64,000 bases of DNA from Pseudomonas sp. BN102 (lineage in GTDB: Bacteria > Pseudomonadota > Gammaproteobacteria > Pseudomonadales > Pseudomonadaceae), in contig NZ_SSON01000080.1 of the NCBI RefSeq assembly GCF_029871245.1, positions 310,001 through 374,000 on the forward strand. Direction: 5' to 3'. Each line of letters begins with the position of its first letter. The first letter of the stretch is position 1. Below the pieces are notes generated by a model, which did not search any database, had not been told where the DNA came from, and worked only from the letters and a program-made list of their open reading frames with translations. Below, one piece after another: positions 20,361-31,664 of this stretch. The position numbers and the translations under genes are program-made.

Positions 20361-23069
20361 ATGGCCACTATCCACGTAGACGGCAAGACGCTCGAAGTCG
20401 ATGGTGCAGACAACCTCCTGCAGGCCTGTCTGTCCCTCGGACTCGACATCCCCTACTTCTGCTGGCACCCGGCGCTCGGAAGCGTCGGCGCCTGCCGCCA
20501 GTGCGCGGTGAAGCAGTACACCGACGAGAACGACAAACGCGGTCGCCTCGTCATGTCCTGCATGACCCCCGCCACCGACAACACCTGGATTTCCATTGAC
20601 GACGAAGAGGCCAAGCAGTTCCGCGCCAGCGTCGTCGAATGGCTGATGACCAACCACCCGCACGACTGCCCGGTGTGCGAGGAAGGCGGTCACTGCCACC
20701 TGCAGGACATGACGGTGATGACCGGCCACAACGCCCGTCGCTACCGCTTTACCAAGCGTACCCACCAGAACCAGCAGCTCGGTCCGTTCATTTCCCATGA
20801 GATGAACCGCTGCATCGCCTGCTACCGCTGCGTGCGCTACTACAAGGACTACGCCGGCGGCACCGACCTCGGCGTCTACGGCGCCCACGACAACGTCTAC
20901 TTCGGCCGCGTCGAAGACGGCACCCTGGAGAGCGAATTCTCCGGCAACCTGGTCGAGGTCTGCCCGACCGGCGTGTTCACCGACAAGACCCACTCCGAGC
21001 GCTACAACCGCAAGTGGGACATGCAGTTCGCCCCCAGCATCTGCCACGGCTGCTCCAGCGGCTGCAACATCAGCCCCGGTGAGCGCTATGGCGAGATCCG
21101 CCGCATCGAGAACCGTTTCAACGGCTCGGTGAACCAGTACTTCCTCTGCGACCGCGGCCGCTTCGGCTACGGCTACGTCAACCGCGAAGACCGCCCGCGC
21201 CAGCCGCTGCTGGGCAACCAGAAGCTGAGCCTGGACAGCGCCCTGGACAAGGCCGCCGAACTGCTGAAAGGCAAACGCGTGATCGGCATCGGCTCGCCGC
21301 GCGCCAGCCTGGAAGGCAACTTCGCCCTGCGGGAGCTAGTCGGCGCCGAGAACTACTACTCCGGCATCGCCGCCAGCGAACTGGCCAATCTGCGCCTGAT
21401 CCGCGACATCCTGCAGAACGGCCCGCTGCCGGTGCCGACCCTGCGCGACGTCGAGAAGCACGACGCGATCTTCGTCCTCGGCGAAGACCTGACCCAGACC
21501 GCCGCCCGCATGGCCCTCGCCCTGCGCCAGGCCGTCAAGGGCAAGGCCACCGACATCGCCGCCTCGATGAAGATCCAGGATTGGCACATGGCCGCCGTGC
21601 AGAACGTCGCCCAGGACGCTCTGAACCCGCTGTTCATCGCCAGCGTCACCGCCACCCGCCTGGATGACGTTGCCGCCGAAAGCGTCCACGCCGCCCCGGC
21701 CGACCTCGCCCGCATCGGCTTCGCCGTAGCCCACGCCATCGACCCGAGCGCCCCTGCCGTCGAGGGCCTGGACAGCGAAGCGGCCGAACTGGTCAAGCGC
21801 ATCGCCGATGCGCTGTTGGCCGCCAAGCGCCCGCTGGTCGTCTCCGGCGCATCCCTGGGCGAGAAGGCCCTGATCGAAGCCGCCGCCAACATCGCCAGCG
21901 CCCTGAAGAACCGTGAGAAGAACGGTTCCCTCAGCCTGGTGGTGCCGGAATCCAACAGCCTGGGCCTGGCCCTGTTCGGTGGCGAGTCCGTCGACGCAGC
22001 ACTGGAGGCCCTGACCTCCGGCAAGGCCGACGCCGTGGTCATCCTCGAGAACGACCTGTACCGCCGCGCCGACGCCGCCAAGGTGGACGCCGCCCTGGCC
22101 GCCGCCAAGGTCGTCATCGTTGCCGACCACCAGCAGACCGCCACCCTCGAGCGCGCCCACCTGGCGCTGCCGGCCGCCAGCTTCGCCGAAGGCGACGGCA
22201 CCCTGGTCAGCCTGGAAGGCCGCGCCCAGCGCTTCTTCCAGGTCTTCGACCCGAGCTACTACGACGACAGCATCCTGGTCCGCGAAGGCTGGCGCTGGCT
22301 GCACGCGCTGCACAGCACCCTGCAGGACAAGGCCGTGGACTGGACCCAGCTGGACCAGGTCACCGCCGCCTGCGCCGAAAGCAGCCCGCAGCTCGCCGCC
22401 ATCCGCGATGCCGCGCCGAGCGCCTCGTTCCGCATCAAGGGCATGAAGCTCGCCCGCGAACCGCACCGTTACAGCGGCCGCACCGCCATGCGCGCCGATA
22501 TCAGCGTGCACGAGCCGCGCCAGCCGCAGGACAAGGACTCTCCCTTCGCCTTCTCCATGGAAGGCTATGCCGGCAGCGTCGAGCCTCGTCAGCAGATCCC
22601 CTTCGCCTGGTCCCCGGGCTGGAACTCGCCGCAGGCCTGGAACAAGTTCCAGGACGAAGTCGGCGGCCACCTGCGCGCCGGCGACCCGGGCGTGCGCCTG
22701 ATCGAGGCCGAGGGCAAGGTACTGCCCTGGTTCGCCGTCAACGCCGCCTTCAATCCGGCCCAGGGCACCTGGCAGGCGGTGCCTCTGTACCACCTGTTCG
22801 GCAGCGAGGAGAACAGCTCCCGCGCCGCGCCGGTGCAGGAACGCATCCCGCAATCCTACGTGGCCATGGCCAAGGACGAAGCCGACCGCCTCGGCGTCAA
22901 TGACGGCGCCCTGCTCGCCCTGACAGTAGGCGGCCAGACCCTGCGTCTGCCGCTGGCCGTCAAGGAAGAAATGGGCATCGGCCTGGTCGGCCTGCCCGTC
23001 GGTCTGCCGGGCATCCCGGCCGCCTTCGTCGGCGCCGTCGTCACCGCCGTACAGGAGTCCGCGCAATGA
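20361..23069 (+). CDS. nuoG: NADH-quinone oxidoreductase subunit G
   Basis: 902 residues, the large Fe-S subunit. The N-terminal ferredoxin-like domain binds 2Fe-2S N1b ([18 protein letters not shown] and the later CMTPA), followed by the His-ligated N5 cluster ([17 protein letters not shown]) and N4 ([13 protein letters not shown] with [14 protein letters not shown]). The C-x2-C-x3-C region [10 protein letters not shown] with later CDRGRFGY fits the extra cluster N7 of the E. coli type. The rest is a molybdopterin-oxidoreductase-like fold that has lost the cofactor. The stop overlaps nuoH by four bases. Confidence 0.96.
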   Translation: MATIHVDGKTLEVDGADNLLQACLSLGLDIPYFCWHPALGSVGACRQCAVKQYTDENDKRGRLVMSCMTPATDNTWISIDDEEAKQFRASVVEWLMTNHPHDCPVCEEGGHCHLQDMTVMTGHNARRYRFTKRTHQNQQLGPFISHEMNRCIACYRCVRYYKDYAGGTDLGVYGAHDNVYFGRVEDGTLESEFSGNLVEVCPTGVFTDKTHSERYNRKWDMQFAPSICHGCSSGCNISPGERYGEIRRIENRFNGSVNQYFLCDRGRFGYGYVNREDRPRQPLLGNQKLSLDSALDKAAELLKGKRVIGIGSPRASLEGNFALRELVGAENYYSGIAASELANLRLIRDILQNGPLPVPTLRDVEKHDAIFVLGEDLTQTAARMALALRQAVKGKATDIAASMKIQDWHMAAVQNVAQDALNPLFIASVTATRLDDVAAESVHAAPADLARIGFAVAHAIDPSAPAVEGLDSEAAELVKRIADALLAAKRPLVVSGASLGEKALIEAAANIASALKNREKNGSLSLVVPESNSLGLALFGGESVDAALEALTSGKADAVVILENDLYRRADAAKVDAALAAAKVVIVADHQQTATLERAHLALPAASFAEGDGTLVSLEGRAQRFFQVFDPSYYDDSILVREGWRWLHALHSTLQDKAVDWTQLDQVTAACAESSPQLAAIRDAAPSASFRIKGMKLAREPHRYSGRTAMRADISVHEPRQPQDKDSPFAFSMEGYAGSVEPRQQIPFAWSPGWNSPQAWNKFQDEVGGHLRAGDPGVRLIEAEGKVLPWFAVNAAFNPAQGTWQAVPLYHLFGSEENSSRAAPVQERIPQSYVAMAKDEADRLGVNDGALLALTVGGQTLRLPLAVKEEMGIGLVGLPVGLPGIPAAFVGAVVTAVQESAQ

Positions 23070-24055
23070 GCTGGCTGACGCCCGAACTGATCGACATCGT
23101 CATCGCCGTCATCAAGGCCATCGTCATCCTGCTGGCCGTGGTGGTCAGCGGCGCGCTGCTGTCCTGGGTGGAACGCCGCCTGCTGGGCCTCTGGCAGGAC
23201 CGTTACGGTCCCAACCGGGTCGGCCCCTTTGGCGCCTTCCAGCTGGGCGCGGACATGATCAAGATGTTCTTCAAGGAAGACTGGACCCCGCCGTTCGCCG
23301 ACAAGCTGATCTTCACCCTGGCGCCCATCATCGCCATGAGTGCCCTGCTGGTCGCCTTCGCCGTAATCCCGGTCACCCCCACCTGGGGCGTGGCCGACCT
23401 GAACATCGGCATCCTGTTCTTCTTCGCCATGGCCGGCATCGCGGTGTACGCGGTGCTCTTCGCCGGCTGGTCGAGCAACAACAAGTTCGCCCTGCTGGGC
23501 AGCCTGCGCGCCTCGGCCCAGACCATCTCCTACGAGGTGTTCCTGGCCCTGTCGCTGATGGGCATCGTGGCCCAGGTCGGTTCCTTCAACATGCGCGACA
23601 TCGTTGAATACCAGGCCCAGCACCTGTGGTTCATCATTCCGCAGTTCTTCGGCTTCTGTACCTTCATCATCGCTGGCGTCGCCGTGACCCACCGTCACCC
23701 GTTCGACCAGCCGGAAGCGGAACAGGAACTGGCCGACGGTTACCACATCGAATACGCCGGCATGAAATGGGGCATGTTCTTCGTGGGCGAGTACATCGGC
23801 ATCGTGCTGATCTCCGCCCTGCTGGTGACCCTGTTCTTCGGTGGCTGGCATGGCCCGTTCGGCATCCTGCCGCAGATCCCCTTCATCTGGTTCGCGCTCA
23901 AGACCGCCTTCTTCATCATGCTGTTCATCCTGCTGCGCGCCTCCATCCCGCGCCCGCGCTATGACCAGGTGATGGCCTTCAGCTGGAAGGTGTGCCTGCC
24001 GCTGACCCTGATCAACCTGCTGGTGACCGGCGCGCTCGTGCTGGCGGCCCAGTAA
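23066..24055 (+). CDS. nuoH: NADH-quinone oxidoreductase subunit H
   Basis: Membrane subunit that closes the quinone chamber and links it to the proton-pumping arm. 329 residues, about eight helices. The conserved loops [21 protein letters not shown] (about 37-57) and [23 protein letters not shown] (about 206-228) with their acidic residues are intact. Start overlaps nuoG; nuoI follows after 11 bases with AAGGAG. Confidence 0.96.
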   Translation: MSWLTPELIDIVIAVIKAIVILLAVVVSGALLSWVERRLLGLWQDRYGPNRVGPFGAFQLGADMIKMFFKEDWTPPFADKLIFTLAPIIAMSALLVAFAVIPVTPTWGVADLNIGILFFFAMAGIAVYAVLFAGWSSNNKFALLGSLRASAQTISYEVFLALSLMGIVAQVGSFNMRDIVEYQAQHLWFIIPQFFGFCTFIIAGVAVTHRHPFDQPEAEQELADGYHIEYAGMKWGMFFVGEYIGIVLISALLVTLFFGGWHGPFGILPQIPFIWFALKTAFFIMLFILLRASIPRPRYDQVMAFSWKVCLPLTLINLLVTGALVLAAQ

Positions 24056-24066
24056 GGAGAAACACC

Positions 24067-24615
24067 ATGATCAAAGAAATCATCCACGTCGTGCATGGCA
24101 CCTTCACCCAGCTGCGAAGCCTGGTGATGATCTTCGGCCATGCCTTCCGCAAGCGTGACACCCTGCAATACCCGGAAGAGCCCGTGTACCTGCCGCCGCG
24201 CTACCGCGGCCGCATCGTCCTCACCCGCGATCCCGATGGCGAGGAACGCTGCGTAGCGTGCAACCTCTGCGCGGTGGCCTGCCCGGTCGGCTGCATCTCC
24301 CTGCAGAAGGCCGAGACCGAAGACGGTCGCTGGTACCCCGAGTTCTTCCGCATCAATTTCTCCCGCTGCATCTTCTGTGGCCTGTGCGAAGAAGCCTGCC
24401 CCACCACCGCAATCCAGTTGACCCCGGATTTCGAGATGGGTGAGTTCAAGCGCCAGGACCTGGTGTACGAGAAGGAAGACCTGCTGATCTCCGGTCCCGG
24501 CAAGAACCCGGACTACAACTTCTATCGCGTGGCGGGTATGGCCATTGCCGGCAAGCCGAAAGGCGCCGCGCAGAACGAGGCCGAGCCGATCAACGTGAAG
24601 AGCCTGCTGCCCTAA
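24067..24615 (+). CDS. nuoI: NADH-quinone oxidoreductase subunit I (N6a/N6b)
   Basis: 182 residues; 8Fe ferredoxin-type subunit bridging the chain between NuoG and NuoB. Two 4Fe-4S motifs are intact: [15 protein letters not shown] (about 61-75) and [13 protein letters not shown] (about 102-114). The ATG at 24067 follows AAGGAGAAACACC; an upstream in-frame codon would run into nuoH. Confidence 0.96.
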   Translation: MIKEIIHVVHGTFTQLRSLVMIFGHAFRKRDTLQYPEEPVYLPPRYRGRIVLTRDPDGEERCVACNLCAVACPVGCISLQKAETEDGRWYPEFFRINFSRCIFCGLCEEACPTTAIQLTPDFEMGEFKRQDLVYEKEDLLISGPGKNPDYNFYRVAGMAIAGKPKGAAQNEAEPINVKSLLP

Positions 24616-24625
24616 GGAGACGTGC

Positions 24626-25126
24626 GTGGAATTCGCCTTCTATTTCGCCGCCGCCGTGGCGGTGGCCTCCACCCTGCTGGTGGTGACCAACACCAACCCG
24701 GTGCATGCCCTGCTCAACCTCATCGTCTCGCTGCTAGCAGTGTCGATGTGCTTCTTCACCCTCGGCGCGCCCTTCGCCGGCGCGCTGGAGATCATCGTCT
24801 ACGCCGGCGCCATCATGGTGCTGTTCGTCTTCGTGGTGATGATGCTGAACCTTGGCCCGGCCATTGCCGAGCAGGAGAAGAAGTGGCTCAAGCCCGGCAT
24901 CTGGACCGGCCCTGCCCTGCTCTCCGCCGCCCTGCTGGCCGAACTGCTGTATGTGCTGTTCGGCAACGCCAGCGGTGCCACCATCGGCCACACGACAGTG
25001 GACTCCAAGACGGTCGGCATCGCCCTCTTCGGCCCCTATCTGCTGGCCGTGGAACTGGCCTCCATGCTGCTGCTGGCAGCCCTGGTCGCCGCCTTCCACC
25101 TCGGCCGCCACGAAGCAAAGGAGTAA
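24626..25126 (+). CDS. nuoJ: NADH-quinone oxidoreductase subunit J
   Basis: 166 residues with five transmembrane helices; part of the E-channel and its pi-bulge helix. The conserved segment [21 protein letters not shown] is at about 54-74. It uses a GTG start at 24626, supported by TAAGGAGA ten bases upstream. Confidence 0.95.
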   Translation: MEFAFYFAAAVAVASTLLVVTNTNPVHALLNLIVSLLAVSMCFFTLGAPFAGALEIIVYAGAIMVLFVFVVMMLNLGPAIAEQEKKWLKPGIWTGPALLSAALLAELLYVLFGNASGATIGHTTVDSKTVGIALFGPYLLAVELASMLLLAALVAAFHLGRHEAKE

Positions 25127-25130
25127 CGCC

Positions 25131-25439
25131 ATGACTGGAATCCCACTGGAACACGGCCTGGCGCTCTCCGGCGTGCTGTTCTGCATGGGCCTGATCGGCC
25201 TGATGGTACGGCGCAACATCCTCTTCGTGCTGATGAGCCTGGAAGTCATGATGAACGCCGCCGCCCTGGCCTTCGTGGTCGCCGGCGCCCGCTGGGCCCA
25301 GCCTGACGGCCAGATCATGTTCATTCTGGTGATCAGCCTCGCAGCCGCCGAGGCCAGTATCGGCCTGGCGATCCTGCTACAGCTGTACCGCCGCTTCCAT
25401 ACCCTCGATATCGACGCTGCCAGCGAGATGCGCGGATGA
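25131..25439 (+). CDS. nuoK: NADH-quinone oxidoreductase subunit K
   Basis: 102 residues, three helices. The conserved membrane glutamates lie in [11 protein letters not shown] (near residue 36) and [11 protein letters not shown] (near residue 72), part of the central proton axis. AAAGGAG precedes the ATG; the stop overlaps nuoL by four bases. Confidence 0.95.
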   Translation: MTGIPLEHGLALSGVLFCMGLIGLMVRRNILFVLMSLEVMMNAAALAFVVAGARWAQPDGQIMFILVISLAAAEASIGLAILLQLYRRFHTLDIDAASEMRG

Positions 25440-27283
25440 ACCTTCTATTCCTCACTTGCCTGTTCCCACTGCTTGGCTGGTTCATCCTGGCCTTCTCCCG
25501 CGGGCGCCTCTCCGAACGCACCTCCGCTGTCATCGGTGTGGGCTCGGTGGGCCTCTCTGCCCTGATCGCTGCCTGGATCATCTTGCAGTTCAACGTCAAT
25601 CCGCCCGCCGGCGGCGTCTACACCCAGACGCTCTGGCAGTGGATGAGCGTGGCGGGCTTCGCCCCCAGCTTCACCCTCTACCTGGACGGTCTATCCCTGA
25701 CCATGCTCGGCGTGGTCACCGGCGTCGGCTTCCTGATCCACCTGTTCGCCTCCTGGTACATGAGCGGCGTCGAGGGCTACTCGCGCTTCTTCGCCTACAC
25801 CAACCTGTTCATCGCCAGCATGCTGTTCCTGGTGCTGGGCGATAACCTGCTGTTCCTCTACTTCGGTTGGGAAGGCGTGGGCCTGTGCTCCTACCTGCTG
25901 ATCGGCCACTACTTCCAGCACACGCCCAATGGCAACGCGGCGTTGAAGGCCTTCATCGTCACCCGGGTCGGCGACGTGTTCATGGCCATCGGCCTGTTCA
26001 TCCTGTTCTTCCACCTCGGCACCCTGAACATCCAGGAGCTGATGAAGCTGGCCCCCGAGAAGTATGTGGCCGGTGACGCCTGGCTCTGGGTCGCCACCCT
26101 GATGCTGCTCGGTGGCGCCGTGGGCAAGTCCGCCCAGCTGCCGCTGCAGACCTGGCTGGCGGACGCCATGGCCGGCCCGACCCCGGTCTCCGCGCTGATC
26201 CACGCCGCTACCATGGTGACCGCCGGCGTCTACCTGATCGCCCGTACCAACGGCCTGTTCCTGCTGACCCCGGAGATCCATGAACTGGTCGGCATCGTCG
26301 GCGGCGTGACCCTGGTCCTGGCCGGCTTCGCCGCCCTGGTGCAGACCGACATCAAGCGCATCCTCGCCTATTCCACCATGAGCCAGATCGGCTACATGTT
26401 CCTCGCCCTGGGCGTTGGTGCATGGGACGCGGCGATCTTCCACCTGATGACCCACGCCTTCTTCAAGGCTCTGCTGTTCCTCGCCTCCGGTGCGGTGATC
26501 AACGCCCTGCACCACGAGCAGAACATCTTCAAGATGGGCGGTCTGTGGAAGAAGCTGCCGTTGCCTTACGCCTGCTTCCTGGTGGGTGGTGCGGCCTTGG
26601 CGGCCCTGCCGCTGGTCACCGCGGGCTTCTACTCCAAGGACGAGATCCTCTGGGAAGCCTTCGCCAGTGGCCATTCCGCCCTGCTCTACGCGGGCCTGGC
26701 CGGCGCCTTCCTGACCTCGATCTACACCTTCCGCCTGATCTTCATCGTCTTCCATGGCGAGGCCAATACCGAGGCCCACGCCGGCCACGGCATCGCCCAC
26801 AGCCTGCCGCTGGTAGTGCTGCTGGTGCTTTCCACCTTCGTCGGCGCGCTGATCACCCCGCCGCTGGCCGGTGTGCTGCCGGAAAGCATCGGCCATGCCG
26901 GTGGCGAGGCCAAGCACAGCCTGGAAATCGCCTCGGGCGCCATCGCCCTTGCAGGCATCCTGCTGGCCGCCATGCTCTTCCTCGGCAAGCGCCGCTTCGT
27001 CAGCGCCGTCGCCCAGAGCGCCCCGGGCCGCTTCCTCGGTGCCTGGTGGTTCGCGGCCTGGGGCTTCGACTGGCTCTACGATCTGCTGTTCGTCAAACCC
27101 TACCTGCTGGTCTGCCGCCTGCTCCGCCGCGATCCCATCGACGGCAGCATCGGCCTGATCCCGCGCGTGGTAAGGGGTGGCAACAGCGCGCTCAGCCGCA
27201 GCCAGACCGGCCAGTTGCGCTGGTACGCCGTATCCATAGTCGGCGGGGCCGTGCTCGTGCTCGGCGCCGTGTTGCTGACCTGA
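25436..27283 (+). CDS. nuoL: NADH-quinone oxidoreductase subunit L
   Basis: Distal Mrp-antiporter-like proton-pumping subunit, 615 residues with about 16 helices, including the long amphipathic C-terminal helix. Recognisable core: [16 protein letters not shown]-type segment near 140, [35 protein letters not shown] near 225-260 with its lysine and histidines, and [17 protein letters not shown] near 305. Start overlaps nuoK. Confidence 0.96.
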   Translation: MNLLFLTCLFPLLGWFILAFSRGRLSERTSAVIGVGSVGLSALIAAWIILQFNVNPPAGGVYTQTLWQWMSVAGFAPSFTLYLDGLSLTMLGVVTGVGFLIHLFASWYMSGVEGYSRFFAYTNLFIASMLFLVLGDNLLFLYFGWEGVGLCSYLLIGHYFQHTPNGNAALKAFIVTRVGDVFMAIGLFILFFHLGTLNIQELMKLAPEKYVAGDAWLWVATLMLLGGAVGKSAQLPLQTWLADAMAGPTPVSALIHAATMVTAGVYLIARTNGLFLLTPEIHELVGIVGGVTLVLAGFAALVQTDIKRILAYSTMSQIGYMFLALGVGAWDAAIFHLMTHAFFKALLFLASGAVINALHHEQNIFKMGGLWKKLPLPYACFLVGGAALAALPLVTAGFYSKDEILWEAFASGHSALLYAGLAGAFLTSIYTFRLIFIVFHGEANTEAHAGHGIAHSLPLVVLLVLSTFVGALITPPLAGVLPESIGHAGGEAKHSLEIASGAIALAGILLAAMLFLGKRRFVSAVAQSAPGRFLGAWWFAAWGFDWLYDLLFVKPYLLVCRLLRRDPIDGSIGLIPRVVRGGNSALSRSQTGQLRWYAVSIVGGAVLVLGAVLLT

Positions 27284-27308
27284 ATCTACTTAAGGAATTG
27301 AGCCCGTC

Positions 27309-28835
27309 ATGATTCTGCCCTGGCTAATCCTGATTCCCTTCATCGGCGGCCTGCTCTGCTGGCAAGGTGAGCGCTTCGGCACCACCCTGCCCCGCTGGAT
27401 CGCCCTGCTGACCATGACCCTGCTGTTCGTCCTCGGCCTCTGGCTGTGGGCGACCGGCGACTTCACCCTGGCCCCTGCCCCCGGTTCCGATCCGGTGTGG
27501 GCAGAAGAGTTCAAGGTGCAGTGGATCGAGCGTTTCGGCATCACCATCCACCTGGCCCTGGACGGCATCTCCATCCTGATGATCGTCCTCACCGGCCTGC
27601 TCGGCGTGCTGTCCGTGCTTTGCTCCTGGCGCGAGATCCAGAACCGCGTCGGCTTCTTCCACCTCAACCTGATGTGGATCCTCGGCGGCGTGGTCGGCGT
27701 GTTCCTCGCCATCGACCTGTTCCTGTTCTTCTTCTTCTGGGAAATGATGCTGGTGCCGATGTACTTCCTCATCGCGCTCTGGGGTCATAGTGGCAGCAAG
27801 GGCAAGTCACGCATCAACGCCGCCACCAAGTTCTTCATCTACACCCAGTTCAGCGGCCTGATCATGCTGGTGGCCATCCTCGGCCTGGTGCTGGTGAACT
27901 ACAGCAACACCGGCGTGCTCACCTTCAACTACGCCGACCTGCTGAAGGCCGAACTGGCGCCCGGTACCGAGTACCTGCTGATGCTCGGCTTCTTCGCCGC
28001 GTTCGCGGTGAAGTTCCCGGTAGTGCCGGTGCACTCCTGGCTGCCCGACGCCCACGCCCAGGCCCCGACCGCGGGCTCCGTGGACCTCGCCGGCATCCTG
28101 CTGAAGACCGCCGCCTACGGCATGATCCGCTTCGCGCTGCCGCTGTTCCCCAACGCCTCGGCCGAGTTCGCGCCGATTGCCCAGTGGCTCGGCGTATTCG
28201 CCATCGTCTACGGCGCCCTGCTGTCCTTCGCCCAGACCGACATCAAGCGCCTGGTGGCCTACTCCAGCGTGTCGCACATGGGCTTCGTGCTGATCGCCAT
28301 CTACTCCGGCAGCCAGATCGCCCTGCAGGGTGCCATCGTGCAGATGATCGCCCATGGCCTCTCCGCCGCCGCACTCTTTATCCTGTGTGGCCAGCTGTAC
28401 GAGCGCCTGCACACCCGTGACATGCGCGAAATGGGTGGCATCTGGGCACGCATGCCCTACCTGCCCGGCGTCAGCCTGTTCTTCGCCGCCGCTGCCCTGG
28501 GCCTGCCGGGTACCGGCAACTTCGTCGGCGAGTTCCTGATCCTGATCGGCGCGTTCCAGCAAGTGCCGTGGATCGCCGTGCTGGCCTCCACCGGCTTGGT
28601 GTTCGGCTCGGTCTACTCGCTGATCATGATCCACCGCGCCTACTTCGGCCCGGCGAAGAACGAAAACACCTACGAAGGCCTTCGCTACCGCGAACTGGTC
28701 ATGGTCCTGGGTCTCGCCGGCCTGCTGGTCCTGCTCGGCATCTACCCGCAACCGGTGCTGGATACCTCTGCTGCGACCATGCATGGCGTGCACCAGTGGC
28801 TGGACTCCGCCGTCAATCAACTCGTCGCCCGGTAA
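27309..28835 (+). CDS. nuoM: NADH-quinone oxidoreductase subunit M
   Basis: Second antiporter-like subunit, 508 residues, about 14 helices. Conserved features: FFFWEMMLVPMYFLI (about 138-152, membrane glutamate), KFPVVPVHSWLPDAHAQAPT (about 236-255) and DIKRLVAYSSVSHMGF near 312. It starts 25 bases after nuoL with AAGGA upstream; seven bases separate it from nuoN. Confidence 0.96.
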   Translation: MILPWLILIPFIGGLLCWQGERFGTTLPRWIALLTMTLLFVLGLWLWATGDFTLAPAPGSDPVWAEEFKVQWIERFGITIHLALDGISILMIVLTGLLGVLSVLCSWREIQNRVGFFHLNLMWILGGVVGVFLAIDLFLFFFFWEMMLVPMYFLIALWGHSGSKGKSRINAATKFFIYTQFSGLIMLVAILGLVLVNYSNTGVLTFNYADLLKAELAPGTEYLLMLGFFAAFAVKFPVVPVHSWLPDAHAQAPTAGSVDLAGILLKTAAYGMIRFALPLFPNASAEFAPIAQWLGVFAIVYGALLSFAQTDIKRLVAYSSVSHMGFVLIAIYSGSQIALQGAIVQMIAHGLSAAALFILCGQLYERLHTRDMREMGGIWARMPYLPGVSLFFAAAALGLPGTGNFVGEFLILIGAFQQVPWIAVLASTGLVFGSVYSLIMIHRAYFGPAKNENTYEGLRYRELVMVLGLAGLLVLLGIYPQPVLDTSAATMHGVHQWLDSAVNQLVAR

Positions 28836-28842
28836 GTAGGTT

Positions 28843-30306
28843 ATGGAATTCACGACTCAACACCTGATCGCCCTCCTACCGCTGCTGGTCACCTGCGCCA
28901 CCATTGTCGTGGTCATGCTGGCCATCGCCTGGAAGCGGCACCACTCCTGGACCTTCGGCCTCTCGGTCATCGGTCTCAACCTGGCCCTGGTTTCCATCCT
29001 CCCAGCCCTCAAGGTCGCCCCGCTGGAAGTGACCCCGCTGATGATGGTGGACAACTTCGGCGCCTACTACATGGCCCTGGTCCTGGCCGGCACCCTCGCC
29101 TGCGTCACCCTGATCCACGCCTACCTGGGCGGAGATTCGGGCAAGGGCTACCCGGGCAACCGCGAAGAGATGTACCTGCTGATCCTCCTGTCCGCCGCCG
29201 GCGGCCTGGTGCTGGTCACCGCGCAGCACCTGGCCGGCCTGTTCATCGGCCTGGAACTGCTCTCGGTACCGATCTTCGGCCTGGTGGCTTACGCCTTCTT
29301 CAACAAGCGTTCTCTGGAAGCCGGCATCAAGTACATGGTGCTTTCGGCCGCCGGCTCCGCGTTCCTGCTGTTCGGCATGGCACTGCTTTACGCCGACGCC
29401 GGCAGCCTGAGCTTCAGCCAGTTGGCCGCTGCCGGTACTTCCAGCGTGCTGTCCCAACTGGGCATCGGCATGATGCTGATCGGCCTGGCGTTCAAGCTGT
29501 CCCTGGTCCCCTTCCACCTCTGGACCCCGGACGTGTACGAAGGCGCCCCGGCGCCGGTGGCCGCCTTCCTGGCCACTGTCAGCAAGGTCGCGGTGTTCGC
29601 CGTGCTGCTGCGCCTGTACCAGCTCTCCCCGGCCACTGCCGGCGGCTGGCTGAACGACCTGCTGACGGTGATCGCCATCGCCTCCATTCTTTTCGGCAAC
29701 CTGCTGGCTCTGGTGCAAAACAACATCAAGCGTCTGCTGGGCTACTCCTCTATCGCCCACTTCGGCTATCTGCTGGTGGCGCTGATCGCCAGCAAGGGCC
29801 TGGCCGTGGAAGCCATCGGCGTCTACCTGGCCACCTACGTGCTGACCAGCCTCGGCGCCTTCGGCGTGGTGACCCTGATGTCCACGCCTTACAGCGGCCG
29901 TGACTGCGACGCCCTGTACGAGTACCGCGGTCTGTTCTGGCGCCGTCCGTACCTGACCGCCGTGCTCACCGTGATGATGCTGTCGCTGGCCGGTATCCCG
30001 CTCACCGCGGGCTTCATCGGCAAGTTCTTCGTCATTGCCGCCGGCGTCGAATCCGGCCTCTGGTGGCTGCTGGGCGCCCTGGTCCTGGGCAGCGCGATCG
30101 GTATCTTCTACTACCTGCGCGTCATGGTGACCCTGTTCCTGGTCGAGCCCAACCTGCGCCGCCACGACGCGGAACTGCACTGGGCCCAGCGCGCCGGCGG
30201 CATCATGCTGCTGTTCGTCGCCCTGCTGGCCTTCTTCCTCGGCGTCTACCCGCAGCCGCTGCTGGACCTGGTCCATCACTCCGGCCTGGTGGCCCTGGCC
30301 AACTGA
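28843..30306 (+). CDS. nuoN: NADH-quinone oxidoreductase subunit N
   Basis: Third antiporter-like subunit, 487 residues. Conserved segments: [17 protein letters not shown] (about 129-145), [20 protein letters not shown] (about 217-236) and [16 protein letters not shown] near 294. Last gene of the operon; a terminator follows, so all 13 subunit genes (C and D fused) are present and unbroken. Confidence 0.96.
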   Translation: MEFTTQHLIALLPLLVTCATIVVVMLAIAWKRHHSWTFGLSVIGLNLALVSILPALKVAPLEVTPLMMVDNFGAYYMALVLAGTLACVTLIHAYLGGDSGKGYPGNREEMYLLILLSAAGGLVLVTAQHLAGLFIGLELLSVPIFGLVAYAFFNKRSLEAGIKYMVLSAAGSAFLLFGMALLYADAGSLSFSQLAAAGTSSVLSQLGIGMMLIGLAFKLSLVPFHLWTPDVYEGAPAPVAAFLATVSKVAVFAVLLRLYQLSPATAGGWLNDLLTVIAIASILFGNLLALVQNNIKRLLGYSSIAHFGYLLVALIASKGLAVEAIGVYLATYVLTSLGAFGVVTLMSTPYSGRDCDALYEYRGLFWRRPYLTAVLTVMMLSLAGIPLTAGFIGKFFVIAAGVESGLWWLLGALVLGSAIGIFYYLRVMVTLFLVEPNLRRHDAELHWAQRAGGIMLLFVALLAFFLGVYPQPLLDLVHHSGLVALAN

Positions 30307-30327
30307 GGCAGCACTGCAGAAACAAGA

Positions 30328-30352
30328 AACCCGGCCAGGCGCCGGGTTTTTT
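30328..30352 (+). terminator. rho-independent terminator of the nuo operon
   Basis: AACCCGGC (30328-30335), five-base loop, GCCGGGTT (30341-30348) running into TTTTTT; 22 bases after the nuoN stop. Confidence 0.92.
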
Positions 30353-30402
30353 GTGGGCGGGTGTTTTCCAGGGTGGCGCCGGTGCGCCCGCCCTTTCGTG
30401 GC

Positions 30403-31470
30403 TCACGGCGGCAATTGCACCTTGCCGCGCGTCTCGGTGAACAGGTCCCAGCTCGCCACGAAGAGCGCGGCGATCAGCGGGCCGATGACAAAACCGTTGA
30501 GGCCGAACAGTGCCAACCCGCCGAGGGTGGAGATCAGCACCAGGTAGTCGGGCATGCGCGTGTCCTTACCCACCAGGATGGGGCGCAGCACATTGTCCAC
30601 GAGGCCGATCACCAGGATGCCGAACACCGCCAGTCCCACGCCCGCCCAGATCGCGCCTTCCATCACCAGGAACAGGGCCACCGGCCCCCAGATCATCCCG
30701 GCGCCCACCAGCGGCAGCAGGGAGAAGAAGGCCATCATCACGCCCCAGAACACCGGGCTGGGAATCTCCAGCACCCAGAACACCAGGCCGCCAAGGACAC
30801 CCTGGCAGATGCCGACCACCAGGCTGCCCTTGACCGTGGCGCGCACCACGCGGGTGAACTTGATCTGCAGCCGGCGCTTATGCTGCTCGCCGAGGGGCAC
30901 TGCCATGCGCACGTTACGCGCCAGGTCCAGGCCGTCGCGCAGGAAGAAATACAGCAGGTAGAACATGACGAAGAAGCTCACCACCACTTCGAAGGTGTTC
31001 TGGCCGATGGCGAACGCCTTGGTGGCGAGGAACTGGCTGCCCTGCAGCATGCCGCCGACAATGCGATCGCGCAGGCCGTTGACGTTGCCGATCCCCAGGC
31101 GGTCCAGCTGGCGCTGGAGGAAATTCGGCAACAGGTCCTTGAACTGGTTGACGTAGGCGCCGATATCCAGCTCGCCGGACTCGACCCGGTGATAGAAGTC
31201 CGCTCCTTCCTGCACCAGCAGCAGGCAGATCAGCAGGGCCGGCAGCACCGCAACCAACAGGCAGATGGCAAGGGTGATCATCGCCGAAAGATTGCCGCGC
31301 CCACCCAGGCGCAGAGCCAGCTCGCGCTGCAGAGGGGAGAAGATCACCGCCAGCACCACGGCCCAGAACACGGCGCCGTAGAACGGCAGGAGTATCCAGC
31401 AGAAGGCAAGGGATACCACCACCAGCAGGAGGATCAGGGTGCGGTTTTCCAGTTGGCGCTGAGAGGCCAT
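30403..31470 (-). CDS. AI-2E family transporter (PerM/UPF0118)
   Basis: 355-residue integral membrane protein with about eight helices in the AI-2E arrangement: an N-terminal pair, a soluble stretch (about 95-150, including FLQRQLDRLGIGNVNGLRDRIVGG), then the core with FFSLLPLVGAGMIWGP and GLVDNVLRPILVGKDTRMPDYLVLISTLGGLALFGLNGFVIGP. Members have been linked to autoinducer-2 export, Na+/H+ exchange or bulk solute export, so the substrate is open. It is convergent with nuo and in the same direction as the chemoreceptor upstream, from which a REPIN separates it. Confidence 0.85.
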   Translation of the reverse strand: MASQRQLENRTLILLLVVVSLAFCWILLPFYGAVFWAVVLAVIFSPLQRELALRLGGRGNLSAMITLAICLLVAVLPALLICLLLVQEGADFYHRVESGELDIGAYVNQFKDLLPNFLQRQLDRLGIGNVNGLRDRIVGGMLQGSQFLATKAFAIGQNTFEVVVSFFVMFYLLYFFLRDGLDLARNVRMAVPLGEQHKRRLQIKFTRVVRATVKGSLVVGICQGVLGGLVFWVLEIPSPVFWGVMMAFFSLLPLVGAGMIWGPVALFLVMEGAIWAGVGLAVFGILVIGLVDNVLRPILVGKDTRMPDYLVLISTLGGLALFGLNGFVIGPLIAALFVASWDLFTETRGKVQLPP

Positions 31471-31573
31471 GGCGGGGTCGCGGGCTGTGGAGGACCTACT
31501 GGGTTAGTCCGCGGGGTGCCTGGGAAAGTGCGAAGTGTTTTCGCGCCCCCGCCATTGCATGGTGCTGAAGCAT

Positions 31574-31625
31574 GTAGGAGCGAGCTCTGCTCGCGAAGCG
31601 GTTCGCGAGCAGAGCTCGCTCCTAC
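31574..31625. repeat. REPIN (inverted pair of REP sequences)
   Basis: Perfect 24-bp arms, 31574-31597 and 31602-31625, around the 4-base loop GCGG. The arms begin GTAGGAGCGAGC and end CTCGCGAA, the common Pseudomonas REP core. Such elements are mobilised by RAYT transposases; none is in this window. Confidence 0.92.
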
Positions 31626-31664
31626 GTTGGGGGCGGCCGGGCATTCATCGAAGCCCGGCGCCGA

